A stretch of DNA of 58,000 nucleotides from Cryptomeria japonica (GCF_030272615.1 NC_081414.1:309877164-309935163), one strand, 5' to 3'. Counted from the stretch's first letter, positions 11,018-21,722 are shown. The notes: a model not told the origin generated them from the letters alone. Made by a program: numbers and translations.

Positions 11018-12402
11018 GTATACTAGATACTTCCACCGATAAGTGATCATGCTTTGGGATAAGACAAAGAAGTTAAAGGTAGGTGACTGAAGGCACACAC
11101 CAGATGAACAAGTAAAACACAAAGATGCCTCAGGTGCATGAAACTAGAGATGTGCACCGGATAAACTAGAGTAGGCAAGATGAGCCACCATAATAGAAGA
11201 GGAAGAGTAAGGTGTGATGAGGTCACTACTTTGGTAAGCCAGTTGAGAGGAACCAATCAAATGAAGGAGGAAAGGTTCAACATTGTAGACAAAGAGTGCA
11301 ACCAGAATGCAGATGGAGTTTGGTGTCATCGGTGTGCATGGTACATTACTAGTATACAAGCAAGAGATATTATCGGTATAGTTGTCCACTTGTAAAGTTG
11401 ACAGTGACTAGTTAGTGTATAATCGACAAGGTAAGATGAACCGGTAGATGAACACCGATAGTACGATGGTCGATGATTGAGCTTAAACCAACACAGTGGC
11501 CTGAGCAGAGTTGGATGGCGACAATGATGACACATAGACTCTAGGTGTCAAACGTGCTATGGTCGGTGAAGTGTGAGCCGATGAGGTTGTTGCCGGCTGA
11601 GTCTGCATTTATGGTCGACCTCAAAAATCACAAGTGAGTTGCAGAGGTTTGCGGCTTGATGCAGACTGAAGATCCGAGTGATGCACTGATCAATGCAGGT
11701 TGTGCAGGTGTAGATCGGATTTGATGAAGGGGACTATGAGCTCATTCATTGTGATTGACAAGTGCATGCCGACATACAAGCCGTGTTTGCTAAAGATAGA
11801 AAACGTGTTGTGGACGCAATGAGATTGGCGGAGTTGAGTGATCCGTTGCAGGTGGTCAATCTTTGGAACAAAGTGAAGAGTACTGATGGTGGCAAGCAAC
11901 AGTGTATCTAAGTGAGTAGAGAACCAGTAGAGAACAGAGCAGAGGAAGACCGGTTGAGAAGAGTAGAACTGGAAGAGAGATTGCAGAGGTTACAAAACTC
12001 ATTTGTAATCGAGTTATTACTTTTGTATTGATATATGTCATTGTAATCAATGAGTTGGAGCTTGGTACAGGGGTTGGTGCCCTAAAATCAGGGGTTGGTG
12101 CCCTAAATCAGGGGTTGGTGCACTAAAATTTGTAATACATTGTTTATTGTGAGGGTGGATTGGAGCAGTAGACTTTAACAACATTTCTCACTGAGGTTTT
12201 TCACATGTTGGGTTTTCCTCGTACATCTGATGTTATGTGATGTTCCTTTTGTGTGTGCTTGCATTTTAGTCTTCTCCCTATCTCATCAGTAAATCCACCT
12301 TGTGTTAGATCTGCTAACCGGTACACACATTTAGGATTAAAAAGGGTTAAGTTTGGAAAGCACTGATTCACCCCCCCTCTCAGTGGCATCTTGTGTTTTA
12401 CA
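11018..12402 (+). repeat. 3' LTR of the gag-only element (5'-truncated, 1.4 kb)
   Basis: It aligns with 5878-7748 of the 5' LTR and ends in CA immediately before the TTTAT duplication. The first part of the LTR, including its TG start, is missing, so a deletion removed the border with the polypurine tract. Two further internal gaps relative to the 5' copy are noted there. It carries three tandem GGGGTTGGTGCCCTAAA-type units at about 12068-12126, where the 5' LTR has two. Confidence 0.8.
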
Positions 12403-12823
12403 TTTATCCCTCAATTGATATCCCATCTTTGGGTCATATGCATTTTGATACAAGACTAAACACATTTATTCAGTTGGCCTCATATGATGAGGAAGCTTTT
12501 TCATCAATTTTGTAAAATTATTATTGAATTCAGAGACTAATTCATTGTAACACTTTTGAATGCTAGTAAATTCATTAACAACAAATCTAGGATCAGAATT
12601 ATCACCATACCTTTCCATGAAGACTTTTGAATTCTATCATTGTTGAGATACTTGAATACGCAACCCTCTATAGCACTTTCTTGCATCTTCAATAAGTGAT
12701 TGCATGAACAATTTCATCTTCACATCTTCATGATCAACATCAAAATCATCCATCAAATTCATGAAAGCTCTACAATGATCTTCTCCCGATGTTGCATTAT
12801 TTGTAGTGAATTTGGGTAGCACT
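12403..12823 (-). pseudogene. middle of the Tat/Ogre-like gypsy gag
   Basis: The minus-strand reading LPKFTTNNATSGEDHCRAFM with the following LMDDFDVDHEDVKMKLFMQS and ARKCYRGL is a typical Ty3/gypsy gag capsid region (retrotransposon gag domain). It continues as a single gag on both sides once the two flanking insertions and one copy of each 5-bp duplication are ignored: downstream at 5409 and upstream at 19149. It is a 420-base island between two younger LTR elements. Confidence 0.85.
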
Positions 12824-14186
12824 TGTTATGGTGGAAAATTAGGGTCAGGGTTAAATTAAGATAATAAAACCACTAAATGACCTAATTGACCATTACATTA
12901 AGGAGGAGAGGAATCTAAAAGATCTAGGTTTGAAAGGTTTAGATTCTGATAAGATTCTTGGCTCCTTTGATAAGGCTCTATCCTCAAGTTGAATTGAATT
13001 GAATTGTTGAAGATTAGGGAAAGATAATGAACTATTGAAGCAATCTAATAGAAATAGTGAGCTACAGATGTCATACGAAACCACCAACTTGTATTTGAGT
13101 AGAAGAAGATGTTTTAGATTTGTTCTCAGAAGTTCCGCCTGATTTTTCAAGACTAGGTAGTATCAATTTGGCATGGTCCTCCGAATTTCTCGTCACCGAA
13201 AGATAAACCTGTTTGTCTTTGCGAATCTTGTTGATCCTTCTGAATGCAACTCTGTACATGTTTCTGCACATAGTGAAAAGGTGAAATATGTTGGGAATAG
13301 GGGTTTGCCTTGGGTCAAACTCCAGATTCAGAATTAAACATGAAATTGAATTGAAAATGTAAATGAAAAACTGTAGTAAAATACTTTCCTTTTGAGGGGT
13401 ATGACTCCACAACACAATGGTTAGGTGTGAGGCTCCTACATGGGAGTTCTTGGGTTCGAGTCTGCTCGACTGGTTCTTAGCTCTAGGGGAAAGCTAAAAA
13501 ATATCGCTTCAGCTATGACTTATAAAAAAAAAGAACTCTCCTTTTGAGGGAAAGGTTGAGAATGAATGAAACACTAAAGATATACCTTCAATGAAGTTTT
13601 GTTTGTCTCCATAAAGGAATTAGGGTTTCATGTAGTTGTCTTAATAAAACATAGAATATGAATGTCATTTCCAATTCTTGAATCTTGACTTCAATTTTGC
13701 TCCAATGTTTGATAGAAGACTGATTGCTTGCTCACTTGAATTTTCTAGAGTGTAATTAGGATCCCGAATTTTCCGGATTAGGTTTAAAATGAGAGGGGTA
13801 GAACTCCTTTTATACTTTCTTGTCGAAAATCTGATTAAATTTCTGCAACATGATGACACGAGGCTAGATTTCCTGCTCGTCAAAGGTGACCATGAGGCGG
13901 CCAATATGGGGCCTAATTAGGAGGCCTAGGTCACATATGCCTTGATCTTGATTTAGGACAATGTCGTTGTACGTCTTGGTCTTGATTTGGGACCAGGGCG
14001 TGTTATGTCTTGGTCCTACAAATCAGGACTCCAAACCAGTGAATAAGCTAGAAATCTGGTGAAAATGTGAGTTAAATGGGTGGTGTGAGCATAGTCAATG
14101 TTGCAATCTGGTCTTGGAGGATGAAATGCCAAAGTGAAGCCTAAGTGAGGATAAAATTATAGGTGAGTACAATTTAGGATGGTACA
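12824..14186 (-). repeat. 3' LTR of the 12824-19148 element
   Basis: Bounded by TG and CA in plus-strand reading. It aligns with 17957-19148 throughout, apart from the 13384-13548 interval, which holds a SINE and its duplicated target. The plus-strand neighbour at 14187-14210 is, on the minus strand, the purine-rich AAAGTAGGGGCTAAA, so this copy is the 3' LTR. Confidence 0.75.
13397..13535 (+). mobile_element. tRNA-derived SINE with 13-bp target duplication
   Basis: A 139-base insert present in this LTR but absent from its partner LTR (compare about 18505). It is flanked by CTTTCCTTTTGAG (13384-13396) and CTCTCCTTTTGAG (13536-13548). Near its 5' end it has a pol III box A-like TGGTTAGGTGTGA (13418-13430) and a box B GGGTTCGAGTCTG (13452-13464). 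It ends in an A run. These are the hallmarks of a tRNA-derived SINE mobilised by LINE machinery. Confidence 0.85.
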
Positions 14187-14210
14187 TTTAGCCCCTACTT
14201 TAGCGGGAAT
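14187..14210 (-). other. polypurine tract of the 12824-19148 element
   Basis: On the minus strand AAAGTAGGGGCTAAA ends exactly where the 3' LTR (TGTACCATCC) begins. It sets the orientation of the element. Confidence 0.6.
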
Positions 14211-14695
14211 ATGAGACTATGCATACTCATGGTAAAATACAAAGGTTTGCATTGAAAACTTCCTTCAAGACATCAAAGAGATAAGACACACCAAGTCCCC
14301 AAAGACATTAGGATCTTACTACTCCAATATCAAGACAAAAGGAACATCATAAGAAAGAGGAAAGAGAGAGATAACATGACTAATAGCCTACTAAGATTTT
14401 CTTGCTATGAGTCATGTAAAAAGAAAAATACCAAATTACAAAGCAAAAGGCTCAGTTTGCAAAGTAGCCTGAGTATTGAAATGCCATGGTGTGTGCATAA
14501 AGTGTAACATTGAGCAAAGTGTATGCCTCCATGTTAAAGCTATTGCATACGCCTTATCGGGAGAAATTGCTTTAAGGTAGCATGCATCCAAAAGACAAGC
14601 ACGTTACCACAATGAGATGCCCCCAAGAAAGGACACATCAAATGATAATGGTCACAAAACATAAAAGCACATAAGGGATTCACTAATTCTGGGGT
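14211..14695. other. non-coding internal sequence, nothing recognised
   Basis: About 485 bases downstream of the coding part of the nested element, before the TRIM. There is no credible ORF and no motif I can name. Confidence 0.4.
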
Positions 14696-14700
14696 TAGTA

Positions 14701-15072
14701 TGTTGCAAGGTGTGTGCCCTTGGTCTCCTTGTGCTGTACAACGTAGCACTTGGGTTTGTGACATGGCTTAACAACCTCCTATGGATTCTATAAGTCTAGT
14801 GGTTGTATCGAGCATTAATAGGTCGATCTTTTGGTTCAATGACAATCACACTTGTAACAAGTGGTATTCGAGCTTGGTCACAGTTTCAAACCCCTCGCTT
14901 GTGTGGGAGACATTGTTGGAAGGTGTGCGCCCTTGGTATCCTTGTGCTGTGCAGTGCAATGCTTGGGTTTGTGACATGGCTTAACCGCCTCATGTGGATT
15001 CTATAAGTCTAGTGGTTGTATCGGGCATTAATAGATCAATGTTTTGGTGCAATGACAACCATACTTGCAACA
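14701..15072 (+). mobile_element. TRIM (terminal-repeat retrotransposon in miniature), 372 bp
   Basis: Two 159-base direct repeats (14701-14859 and 14914-15072), each starting TGTTG and ending AACA, flank only 54 bases. The internal part opens with AGTGGTATTCGAGC, close to the tRNA-Met primer site TGGTATCAGAGC, and ends with a short purine-rich GTGTGGGAGA. Five-base flanks TAGTA (14696-14700) and TGGTA (15073-15077) differ by one transition. This is the full structure of a TRIM: LTR, primer site, tract, LTR, no coding. Short open frames inside it are fortuitous. Confidence 0.85.
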
Positions 15073-15077
15073 TGGTA

Positions 15078-15586
15078 TGCTCTTATGATAACGAATGTAT
15101 ATCATGAATATTTGTATTGAATTGACCTCATCCCCTAAAGGTAGTGGAACCACAAGCACAATGGAAGAAGGGAACATGCGTCTTTAGAGTCAACATGGAA
15201 GAGACCAAAAGAGATCTCAATGCTTTGCATTGTCCACAAGTTGACAACACAAGGGACAACATATAGAAGAATTGTGATATAAATAGAAGAATGTCATAAT
15301 AGATTCGGCCTCTTTATTACCTTGCACCAACAAAGTGACAAGGATCATCTAAAGAGAACCTAACATAAGTCAAAAACACATTACGAGGGAAATACCTTAC
15401 AAACAAGCAAGGAATGATCTACGACATGAATGAAGACAATGAAGAAAATCGTCCACCTCCGAATCTTGCTGAACATTGTTTTGGGAAGGTGGAAAAGATG
15501 CAAGAGGAGCCACTTCGAGTAGGGTAGATGGAGCTACTGCAAGTTCCAAACAAGGACCATGCTCTAATTATGAGTCACTTTGTTTG
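15078..15586. other. non-coding internal sequence, nothing recognised
   Basis: About 500 bases between the TRIM and the end of the gag/protease-like reading. I see no open frame or motif here. Confidence 0.4.
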
Positions 15587-17310
15587 TCACTGGGAGCTAT
15601 GGTTAATGCCTTTGAAAAATGTTAAGATAGATATGTTAACATAAAAAATCTCATACATATCATCAGAATAATTAGAATCAACATTGTTAGCATGAACAAC
15701 ATCATTGGCCATTTCATCATCTATATTAATAAAAATAGGATCTCTTACACAAAAAGAGCATGAATCATCATTTTTCTTAAGCATTTTTAATCGTGGTGAT
15801 TTAGGTTGAACTTCCTCACTAGGGTTAGGTGAAGGTTGGATAAATGGTATCATGTCAAATATTGGTATCTTTGGGGAGGAAATGGTTTGGGAAGAAAGTT
15901 CACGAGCCTTAGCATGATGTCTTAATCAGTGTTCTCTCGCACAATAGTTTCTTTGAGTTTTAGCCAAAGGTTGTGAAGGTTGAGGATCGATGGACATAGG
16001 CTATTTTTCTTCCTTTGAAGGAGGAGGAATGAGAGAATCAACATTACGTCGAGAGATAGAAGATGCCAATTTCTTTCCTTGGTAAGATGTAGGAGGTAGG
16101 AGTATGAAAGGATACCAGTTCCATCATGAGGAGAAGAAATAGGTTTAGGGTCTGTAGGCTTACTCAAGGATAAGATCATCTCATTTTTCAACTTTTGATA
16201 AGATAGAAAAAGGGCATCAGTTAGAGGCTTGAGAGGGTCAAGTTGTTTAGGCCAAAAGTAATCAAGTGTGAAATTTCCACGCCTTGCCATGGGCTGATAC
16301 ATGCTATGATTAATTGTTATGATAGTGCCATTATGAGGGAATTTTAGACATTTATGAATAGTTTAAGGGATAACTTTTATGGAAGAAAGCCAAGGATGTC
16401 CCAACTTCACACAAAATTGATTTGATGTAGGAATGATAGCAAAAGTCACATCTAAGCACTTATTACTAACCTCAATGGGGAGAGTAATAGATCCAATAAT
16501 AGGGCAAGAAAAACCATCATACACCTTGACCATAACATCAGATTTATCATATGTTACATGATGCAATTGTAAAATGTAAAAATATTCTTTAGTGATCACA
16601 TTCACCATACACACTGGATTAATGAGCACTCTTCATGAGAGTTTGTTGTGGATGGATTGAAATTTGACATATTGGATTGTGATGGAGGAGTAACATTGTT
16701 GTATGCAGGTGGGGGTTGAGGGTAAGGAGGTGGAACAATTTGATATGTGGGTATGGGAGATGATTGGGACACAAATGGATGACTTATGGAGGGAGGTATG
16801 TAAGAGTATTGATTAATGGGGTTGCCCCCATGACTAACATGTGTAGTATTAAAATTTTGTGTGGAAGTAGTCATGATAAAAGATGTAAATGTAGGCACAT
16901 TCGGTAAGGATGTAGGCACATGAATGGAATGATTGACTTGACTAGTGGGTTTAGAGTAACCAAGTACTTTGCCACAAATTTTGATTGACATGATATTAAT
17001 GTCAACAATATGAGCAAGGCCATGCAATAAATCAACACAAATTTTATCACTTTGCACCATTATCTTTAATCCATCAATCAATGGGATTGACACACTTTAT
17101 GGGTGTTGTTGGCTCATTCATTGTTGAAGATTTTCAAATTCATTGTCAATCTTGTCCAATTGGTCAATGGTAACCCTAGTTAGCGATTCATCTTCGTCAT
17201 GAGAATTATGAAGAGAATAGGGATACATGACATCATTTCTTGGGTTGGAGGAAGTACCAACATTCTCATGTAATGAGTTATCCGAATTAGGCTTCATATC
17301 CTTAGTAATT
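15587..17310 (-). pseudogene. gag/protease-like protein of the nested element, decayed
   Basis: Minus-strand reading from about 17250. First is a gag-like part with DGLKIMVQSDKICVDLLHGL, then a long Pro/Ser/Asn-rich linker (about 16900-16640). A protease-like domain follows at 16629-16363: FAIIPTSNQFCVKLGHPWLS matches the C-terminal flap-to-GHPWL part of retroviral-type aspartic proteases. Next comes MARRGNFTLDYFWPKQLDPL at 16302 downward and an acidic, Asp/Asn-rich tail to 15587. There are at least two frameshifts and several stops. A clear N-terminal catalytic DTG/DSG is not visible. No RT follows. Confidence 0.6.
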
Positions 17311-17325
17311 AAACCTTGGGAAGTC

Positions 17326-17519
17326 TTTTTTTTAGACTGCAGGAATCAAGTATAACACCCCCTATAAACTGCAGTGTGTCAGGTAAACTTTTTAACGTGA
17401 CCGATGATACTGGTGCGACACGTCCTCTCGTACCACGTGGGTTGGGGGAAGACTAGACCTCGTGACCTCATGCTTCACCACAAGAAGCTCTCGCCAATCG
17501 AGCTAGGCCCCTAGTCCCA
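17326..17519 (-). mobile_element. tRNA-derived SINE (minus orientation) with 12-bp target duplication
   Basis: A 194-base insert between CCTTGGGAAGTC (17314-17325) and CCTTGGGAAGCC (17520-17531). On the minus strand it has box A-like TAGCTCGATTGGCGAG (about 17489-17504) and a weaker box B-like GGTCACGAGGTCTAGTC, and it ends in an A-run (T-run on the plus strand at 17326-17333). It differs from the SINE at 13397, so two SINE families are present. Confidence 0.8.
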
Positions 17520-17531
17520 CCTTGGGAAGCC

Positions 17532-17940
17532 TTAATTCTACAACTTCTCACGAGAATATTATAGGTAGGACTAATTGTAACAAAACTTATGCACAAAAGA
17601 GGGAAATTGGAATGCATGAAAGGAAAATTGTGATTAAACAATGCAAATTTTTGTGTATGTGATTGATTAACCAATTGGTTAAGCAATTTGAATTGTGATT
17701 GTGAAAAATAAATGCCTCTAAATCATAGCATAACATATCATAAATATCAAACCTGAAAATAGATTTAAAAAATTATGCAACCCACAAGTTAATTTTAGAA
17801 TTATAAAGTAGAGTTTTGTGAATTTAATCTCTAAATTTATGTAATTCAATTGAAAATGAGATCTATGGGTGCAAATTTGAATTTTAAAATGCATAAACAA
17901 TCAGATTGGAGAACACAAATAAGAAATTAAGGTGCAAGAA
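17532..17940. other. AT-rich leader of the nested element
   Basis: About 400 bases between the second SINE and the primer-site region. Low-complexity AT-rich sequence with no supported gene. Confidence 0.4.
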
Positions 17941-17956
17941 GTTGGGTTCACCAAAA
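17937..17956 (-). promoter_or_regulatory. primer-site region of the nested element
   Basis: On the minus strand TTTTGGTGAACCCAACTTC immediately follows the LTR end CCATTACA. The position fits a primer binding site. I cannot assign the tRNA. Confidence 0.45.
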
Positions 17957-19148
17957 TGTAATGGTGGAAAATTAGGGTTAGGGTTAAATTAAAATCACTA
18001 AATGATCTAATTGACCATTACATTGAGAGGGAGATGAATCTAATAGATCTAGCCTTGAAAGAATAAGATTTTGATTAGATTCTTGGCTCCTTTGATAAGG
18101 TTCTATCCTCCTTAAGTTGAATTGAATTGTTGAAGATTAGGGCAAGATAATGGACTATTGAAGCCATATGATAGAAATAGTGATCTATAGATGTCATACA
18201 GAGCCACCAACCTAGATTCGAGCAAAAGAAGATGTTTCAATTTTTTCCCTAGAAGTTCAACCTAATTTTTCGGGACTTGGTAGTATCAATTCACCATGGT
18301 CCTCCCAATTTCTCACTGTCAAAAGTTGAACCTGTTCGTCTTTGTGAATCATGTTGATCCTCCTGAATGCAACTTTGTACCTATTCCTGAACATGGTGAA
18401 AAGGAAAAATACGTTGGGAATAGGGGTTTGCCTTAGGTCAAACCCTAGTTTTGGAATGAACAATGAAATTGAATTGAAAATATAAATGAAAGATTGCAAT
18501 AAAATATTTCCTTTTGTGAGAAAGGCTGATAAGGAATGAAACACTAACGATAATACCTTTAATGAAGTTTTGTTTGTCTCCACAAAGGAATTAGGGTTCC
18601 ATGTAGATTGCCTTTATAAAACATAGAACATGAATGCCATCTCCAATGCTTGAATCGTGACTTCACTTCTGCTCCAATGCTTGATAGAAAGATGATTGCT
18701 TGCTGACTTGATTTTGCTAGAGTGCAATTGAGATCTTGAATTTTCTGGATGAGGTATAAAATGAGAGGGGTAGACCTCCTTTTATACTTGCTTGTCTAAA
18801 ATCTAATTGAATTGTCACAACAAACTGACACAAGGCTAGATTTCCTACTCATCAAAGGTGATTGTTGAAGGGGTGAATTTGGGGCCTACTTAGGAGGCCC
18901 AGGGCATAGATGCCTTGGTCTTGATTTAGGACCAAGATGTGGTACATCCTGGTCCTAATTTGGGACCAAGGCGTGGTATGTCTTGGTCATGCAGATTAGG
19001 ATTCCAAACTGGTGAATAAGCTAGAAATTTGGTGAAAATGTGAGATAAATGAATGGTGTGAGTAGAATTAGTGTCACGATAAAGCCTTGGAGGACAAAAT
19101 GCCAAAGTGAGGATAAAATTGTAGGCAAGTACAATTTAGGATGCTACA
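17957..19148 (-). repeat. 5' LTR of the 12824-19148 element
   Basis: Minus-strand LTR beginning TGTAGCATCC at 19148 and ending TTACA at 17957. It aligns with 12824-14186 minus the SINE. The differences are mostly substitutions and small indels. Confidence 0.75.
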
Positions 19149-20280
19149 ACGCCTTTCTTACTTCATTTTCTTTTGGATTAGGGAAACATTGTATGCCATT
19201 GAAATCCAATTGTCTATACCTTTTTGCATTCCCTTGTCCTCTAACTAATGCATTACCTTTAGTTTGATCTCGTGGTGGATTTTGAAGCTCACCTTTATTT
19301 TACTGTCCTTGTGTAATTTGAATACCAAAATTCACATTTTGATTATTCAAATTTTGTTTTTTATTGTGATTTTGAGGCATGCTTTTTCCTGCAATTGGGT
19401 TATAACCAAAATTTTTCCCAATGCAAGAGACACCACTCTTGGGAGGTAGAGAAACATATTGATATCCTGAAATAGGCGTTGAACAGGCACACACACTTAT
19501 ATGAATTTTTCCTAAAACAAGAACACTTGATACTAACCTTTGAAATGGATATGAAGTGTTGATTGTAATTAGAGGTTGGTTATGGAATAGGAGAGGTAAC
19601 ATAAGAAACTTGTGGGAAGCTAACTATTGTAGATCCTTGAACAATGAATTGATAGATTCCTAAAGCAGTGGTATGTGGTAAAAGATTCATATCTTGAAAT
19701 TGTTTAAGGGGTTCCTCTTTCCTTTGCAGATACTACAATCTTGTCATATGCACCCCCAACATCTCCACGTCTCTTGCTAAATATTCATTTGATTTCGGTC
19801 ATATAGTTGATGTTGTTGCATGATTTGATATTGAACATTAGTTTGCATTAGTGTATTTAGGTACTGCATGCGCAGGAGCATCAATTCTCACGTATGGGGC
19901 TGAGTTGGCTACTTACAAAATCAATGGACTAGATGATGCTAATTAAGGCCTTGAATAATAAATTTCATCACCCTATGAGTTAACAATTATTGATTGTCCA
20001 GGGCAAGCATGAGGCTCACTATAGGAATGACCATGTCTATTTAGGTCCCATGTATTTTTCAGTCAAACCATTTCTTTTATTTAAGAGAGGAGTAGCCATT
20101 TCTAAACTAGTATTACCATCCTTAGCAAAAGTGAGATTATCAAGATGGGTCTTAGACTTACTAGTTTCTTTTCCATCTTTGATTCAAGAACTCACCCATC
20201 AAATCTATCTATGGATATTTCTAATACTAAAATATTCTTCCATCCATGACTAAATCTCTATTCTCATACTAGTCTTTTCA
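19149..20280 (-). pseudogene. N-terminal part of the Tat/Ogre-like gypsy gag
   Basis: The minus-strand reading from about 20280 is decayed at first but carries a Gln/Asn-rich coiled segment near 19850-19700 (QTNVQYQIMQQHQLYDRNQM). It then opens through 19602-19300 (GYNPIAGKSMPQNHNKKQN and neighbours). One TAA stop later it reads ENEVRKA, directly abutting the insertion at 19148 and continuing at 12823. It is the first third of the gag whose capsid part is at 12403-12823. Confidence 0.65.
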
Positions 20281-20420
20281 TGCCCAGAGTCGCCACCCGA
20301 AAAATGGGAAAAAATAGGATAAACTTTTAAACAAAATATATCAACTATCCTCAGAATATCAACCTCTCCAACACCATGACAAGCTAAATAGGTCCTGAAC
20401 ATGCAACATGCATCTCTTTT

Positions 20421-20437
20421 CCTAGTAGAGTCGCCAA
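20421..20437 (-). promoter_or_regulatory. primer binding site of the Tat/Ogre-like element
   Basis: On the minus strand TTGGCGACTCTACTAGG lies two bases after the LTR end ACACCAACA. It resembles the TGGCGACTC-type primer sites of Tat/Ogre-group gypsy elements. A second GGTGGCGACTCTGGG lies further in, at about 20282-20298. Confidence 0.7.
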
Positions 20438-20440
20438 TCT

Positions 20441-21722
20441 GTTGGTGTTTTCCAACTATGTCTCCTAGAATTCTTTAAAGACTAGCCTTGTATCAAGGAC
20501 TCCTAGGCTAGTGGCCAACAAACAAGGCAAAACCCCTAGATAAACCCTAAGATTTAAATCTTCTGTAATTTTAGCTCTGTAGACTAATGAGGGTGGTCGT
20601 ATGACAATATCCTTTTGATTCAACCTTTGAATAGTGAGAGTGCACCTATTAGTAGATATATTCCCACATGCAACATCCAAATCTCCAATATGTTCTTCAA
20701 GGCTAGACTATCTTGGATTTGACTATCTTTATGACCAGAGAATACCAAGTCCTAAAACTAAGTAAACTTAAAATAAGAAATTGAAATGAAATGAAATGTT
20801 TTTGAATTTTTTGAAACTTAGAATGCCTTAAAACCCCAACCCCTGAATTACTTAGACCAGTGCCTTATAGGGTGATAGAGTCTAGCCAAAATAATACCAT
20901 CTGCAACCTTTAGACATACAGTTTCAATTTGAGGGCTACTTGATTTAATGCCTTACACCAAACCACCTAATACTATTTGAAATGCAACACTTCTTTGAGA
21001 TCCCAAACATAATTTTCAATCCTTTGTATCTAGATCAAAGCAATTTAACTATTTGCTTGAAATAGAGCAAAAATCAAAATACATATTGCATTACAAAGAT
21101 GGAATTATTTAGCATTACCTAAATATTCTAAAAGGATTAAACATAAAATGCACAAGACAATTACAAAAAAAATCATGCAATCCATTTTTCATTATAAGAT
21201 ATGAAAACATGCTTTATACTTGCATAATGATATGTTTGCCTTTCACCATAAGCTCCTATTACAACACTACTCCAAGCTCTCCTAGAGATCAAAGTTGCAA
21301 AAACTAAGAAGTAGGTACAATGACTTTGAATTCCCTTTTATAGATGTAAGGGAGAGAACAGGTTTCAAGCCCATTGTACAAGTGTCATTGATACATTTGA
21401 AAATCATAAATGACCCTTATCCTAAAAAATAGGATGCCAGGAAGTAGTGGGGAGTAAAAATAGAAAATAAATTAAAGAGGGGAGAATATTCTTTTCAATT
21501 ACAAAATTGGAGGCAAAATACATTCCTCAGAAGATGATGTTGGTTGGTATCAAAATATAGTATGTTGAGTTGTGAATTCAAAGTCAATATTCTTCATATT
21601 TCTCATCCTGTTATGCAAATGTTGCATTTTGAGACCATGGATAACTCAAAACCACCTTCAACTTATCAAGGTTGCCTAGGTATTTTGAATCTATAATTGC
21701 CCTTGAACCTCTCTTATAGCTC
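20441..21722 (-). other. LTR portion downstream of the embedded ORF
   Basis: About 1.3 kb of AT-rich sequence between the ORF end and the LTR terminus, presumed R/U5. A 71-codon open stretch at 20680-20465 shows no recognised motif. Nothing else is seen. Confidence 0.35.

Larger units (their letters stand above)
5405..12407 (+). mobile_element. non-autonomous gag-only copia-like (Sirevirus-like) element with TSD
   Basis: Complete insertion bounded by a perfect 5-bp target duplication TTTAT (5405-5409 and 12403-12407). The element proper is 5410-12402, begins TG and ends CA. Order: 5' LTR, initiator-Met-type primer site, gag with a copia UBN2-type N-terminus, coiled coil and zinc knuckles, a 1.3 kb non-coding stretch rich in purine tracts, and a 3' LTR. 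There is no protease, integrase, RT or RNase H, and no space where they could have been, so it depended on pol from another element. It sits in the gag of the minus-strand gypsy. Long LTRs, coiled-coil gag and multiple purine tracts recall Sireviruses. That assignment is an inference. Confidence 0.85.
12824..19148 (-). mobile_element. LTR element with gag/protease only, nested in gypsy gag
   Basis: Two LTRs (12824-14186 and 17957-19148) flank 3.8 kb in minus orientation. The internal region has a purine tract next to the left LTR, a gag/protease-like ORF, and a primer-site-like stretch next to the right LTR. No RT, RNase H or integrase is seen, so it is non-autonomous. The flanks read GCACT (12819-12823) and ACGCC (19149-19153). 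All three differences are transitions, both derive from GCGCC by C-to-T or G-to-A change, and assuming GCGCC restores the interrupted gag frame. It has itself received two SINEs and a TRIM. Confidence 0.75.

Noticed and set aside
13418-13464. tRNA gene (box A and box B present)
   Set aside because: The insert has an A-tail and a 13-bp target duplication and is absent from the partner LTR, and no full cloverleaf could be drawn. It is a SINE.
14781-15006. Two overlapping 67-codon open frames
   Set aside because: They lie across the TRIM and its LTRs and have no homology or codon structure.
17451-17504. tRNA gene on the minus strand
   Set aside because: The context is again a SINE with A-tail and target duplication, and box B is weak.
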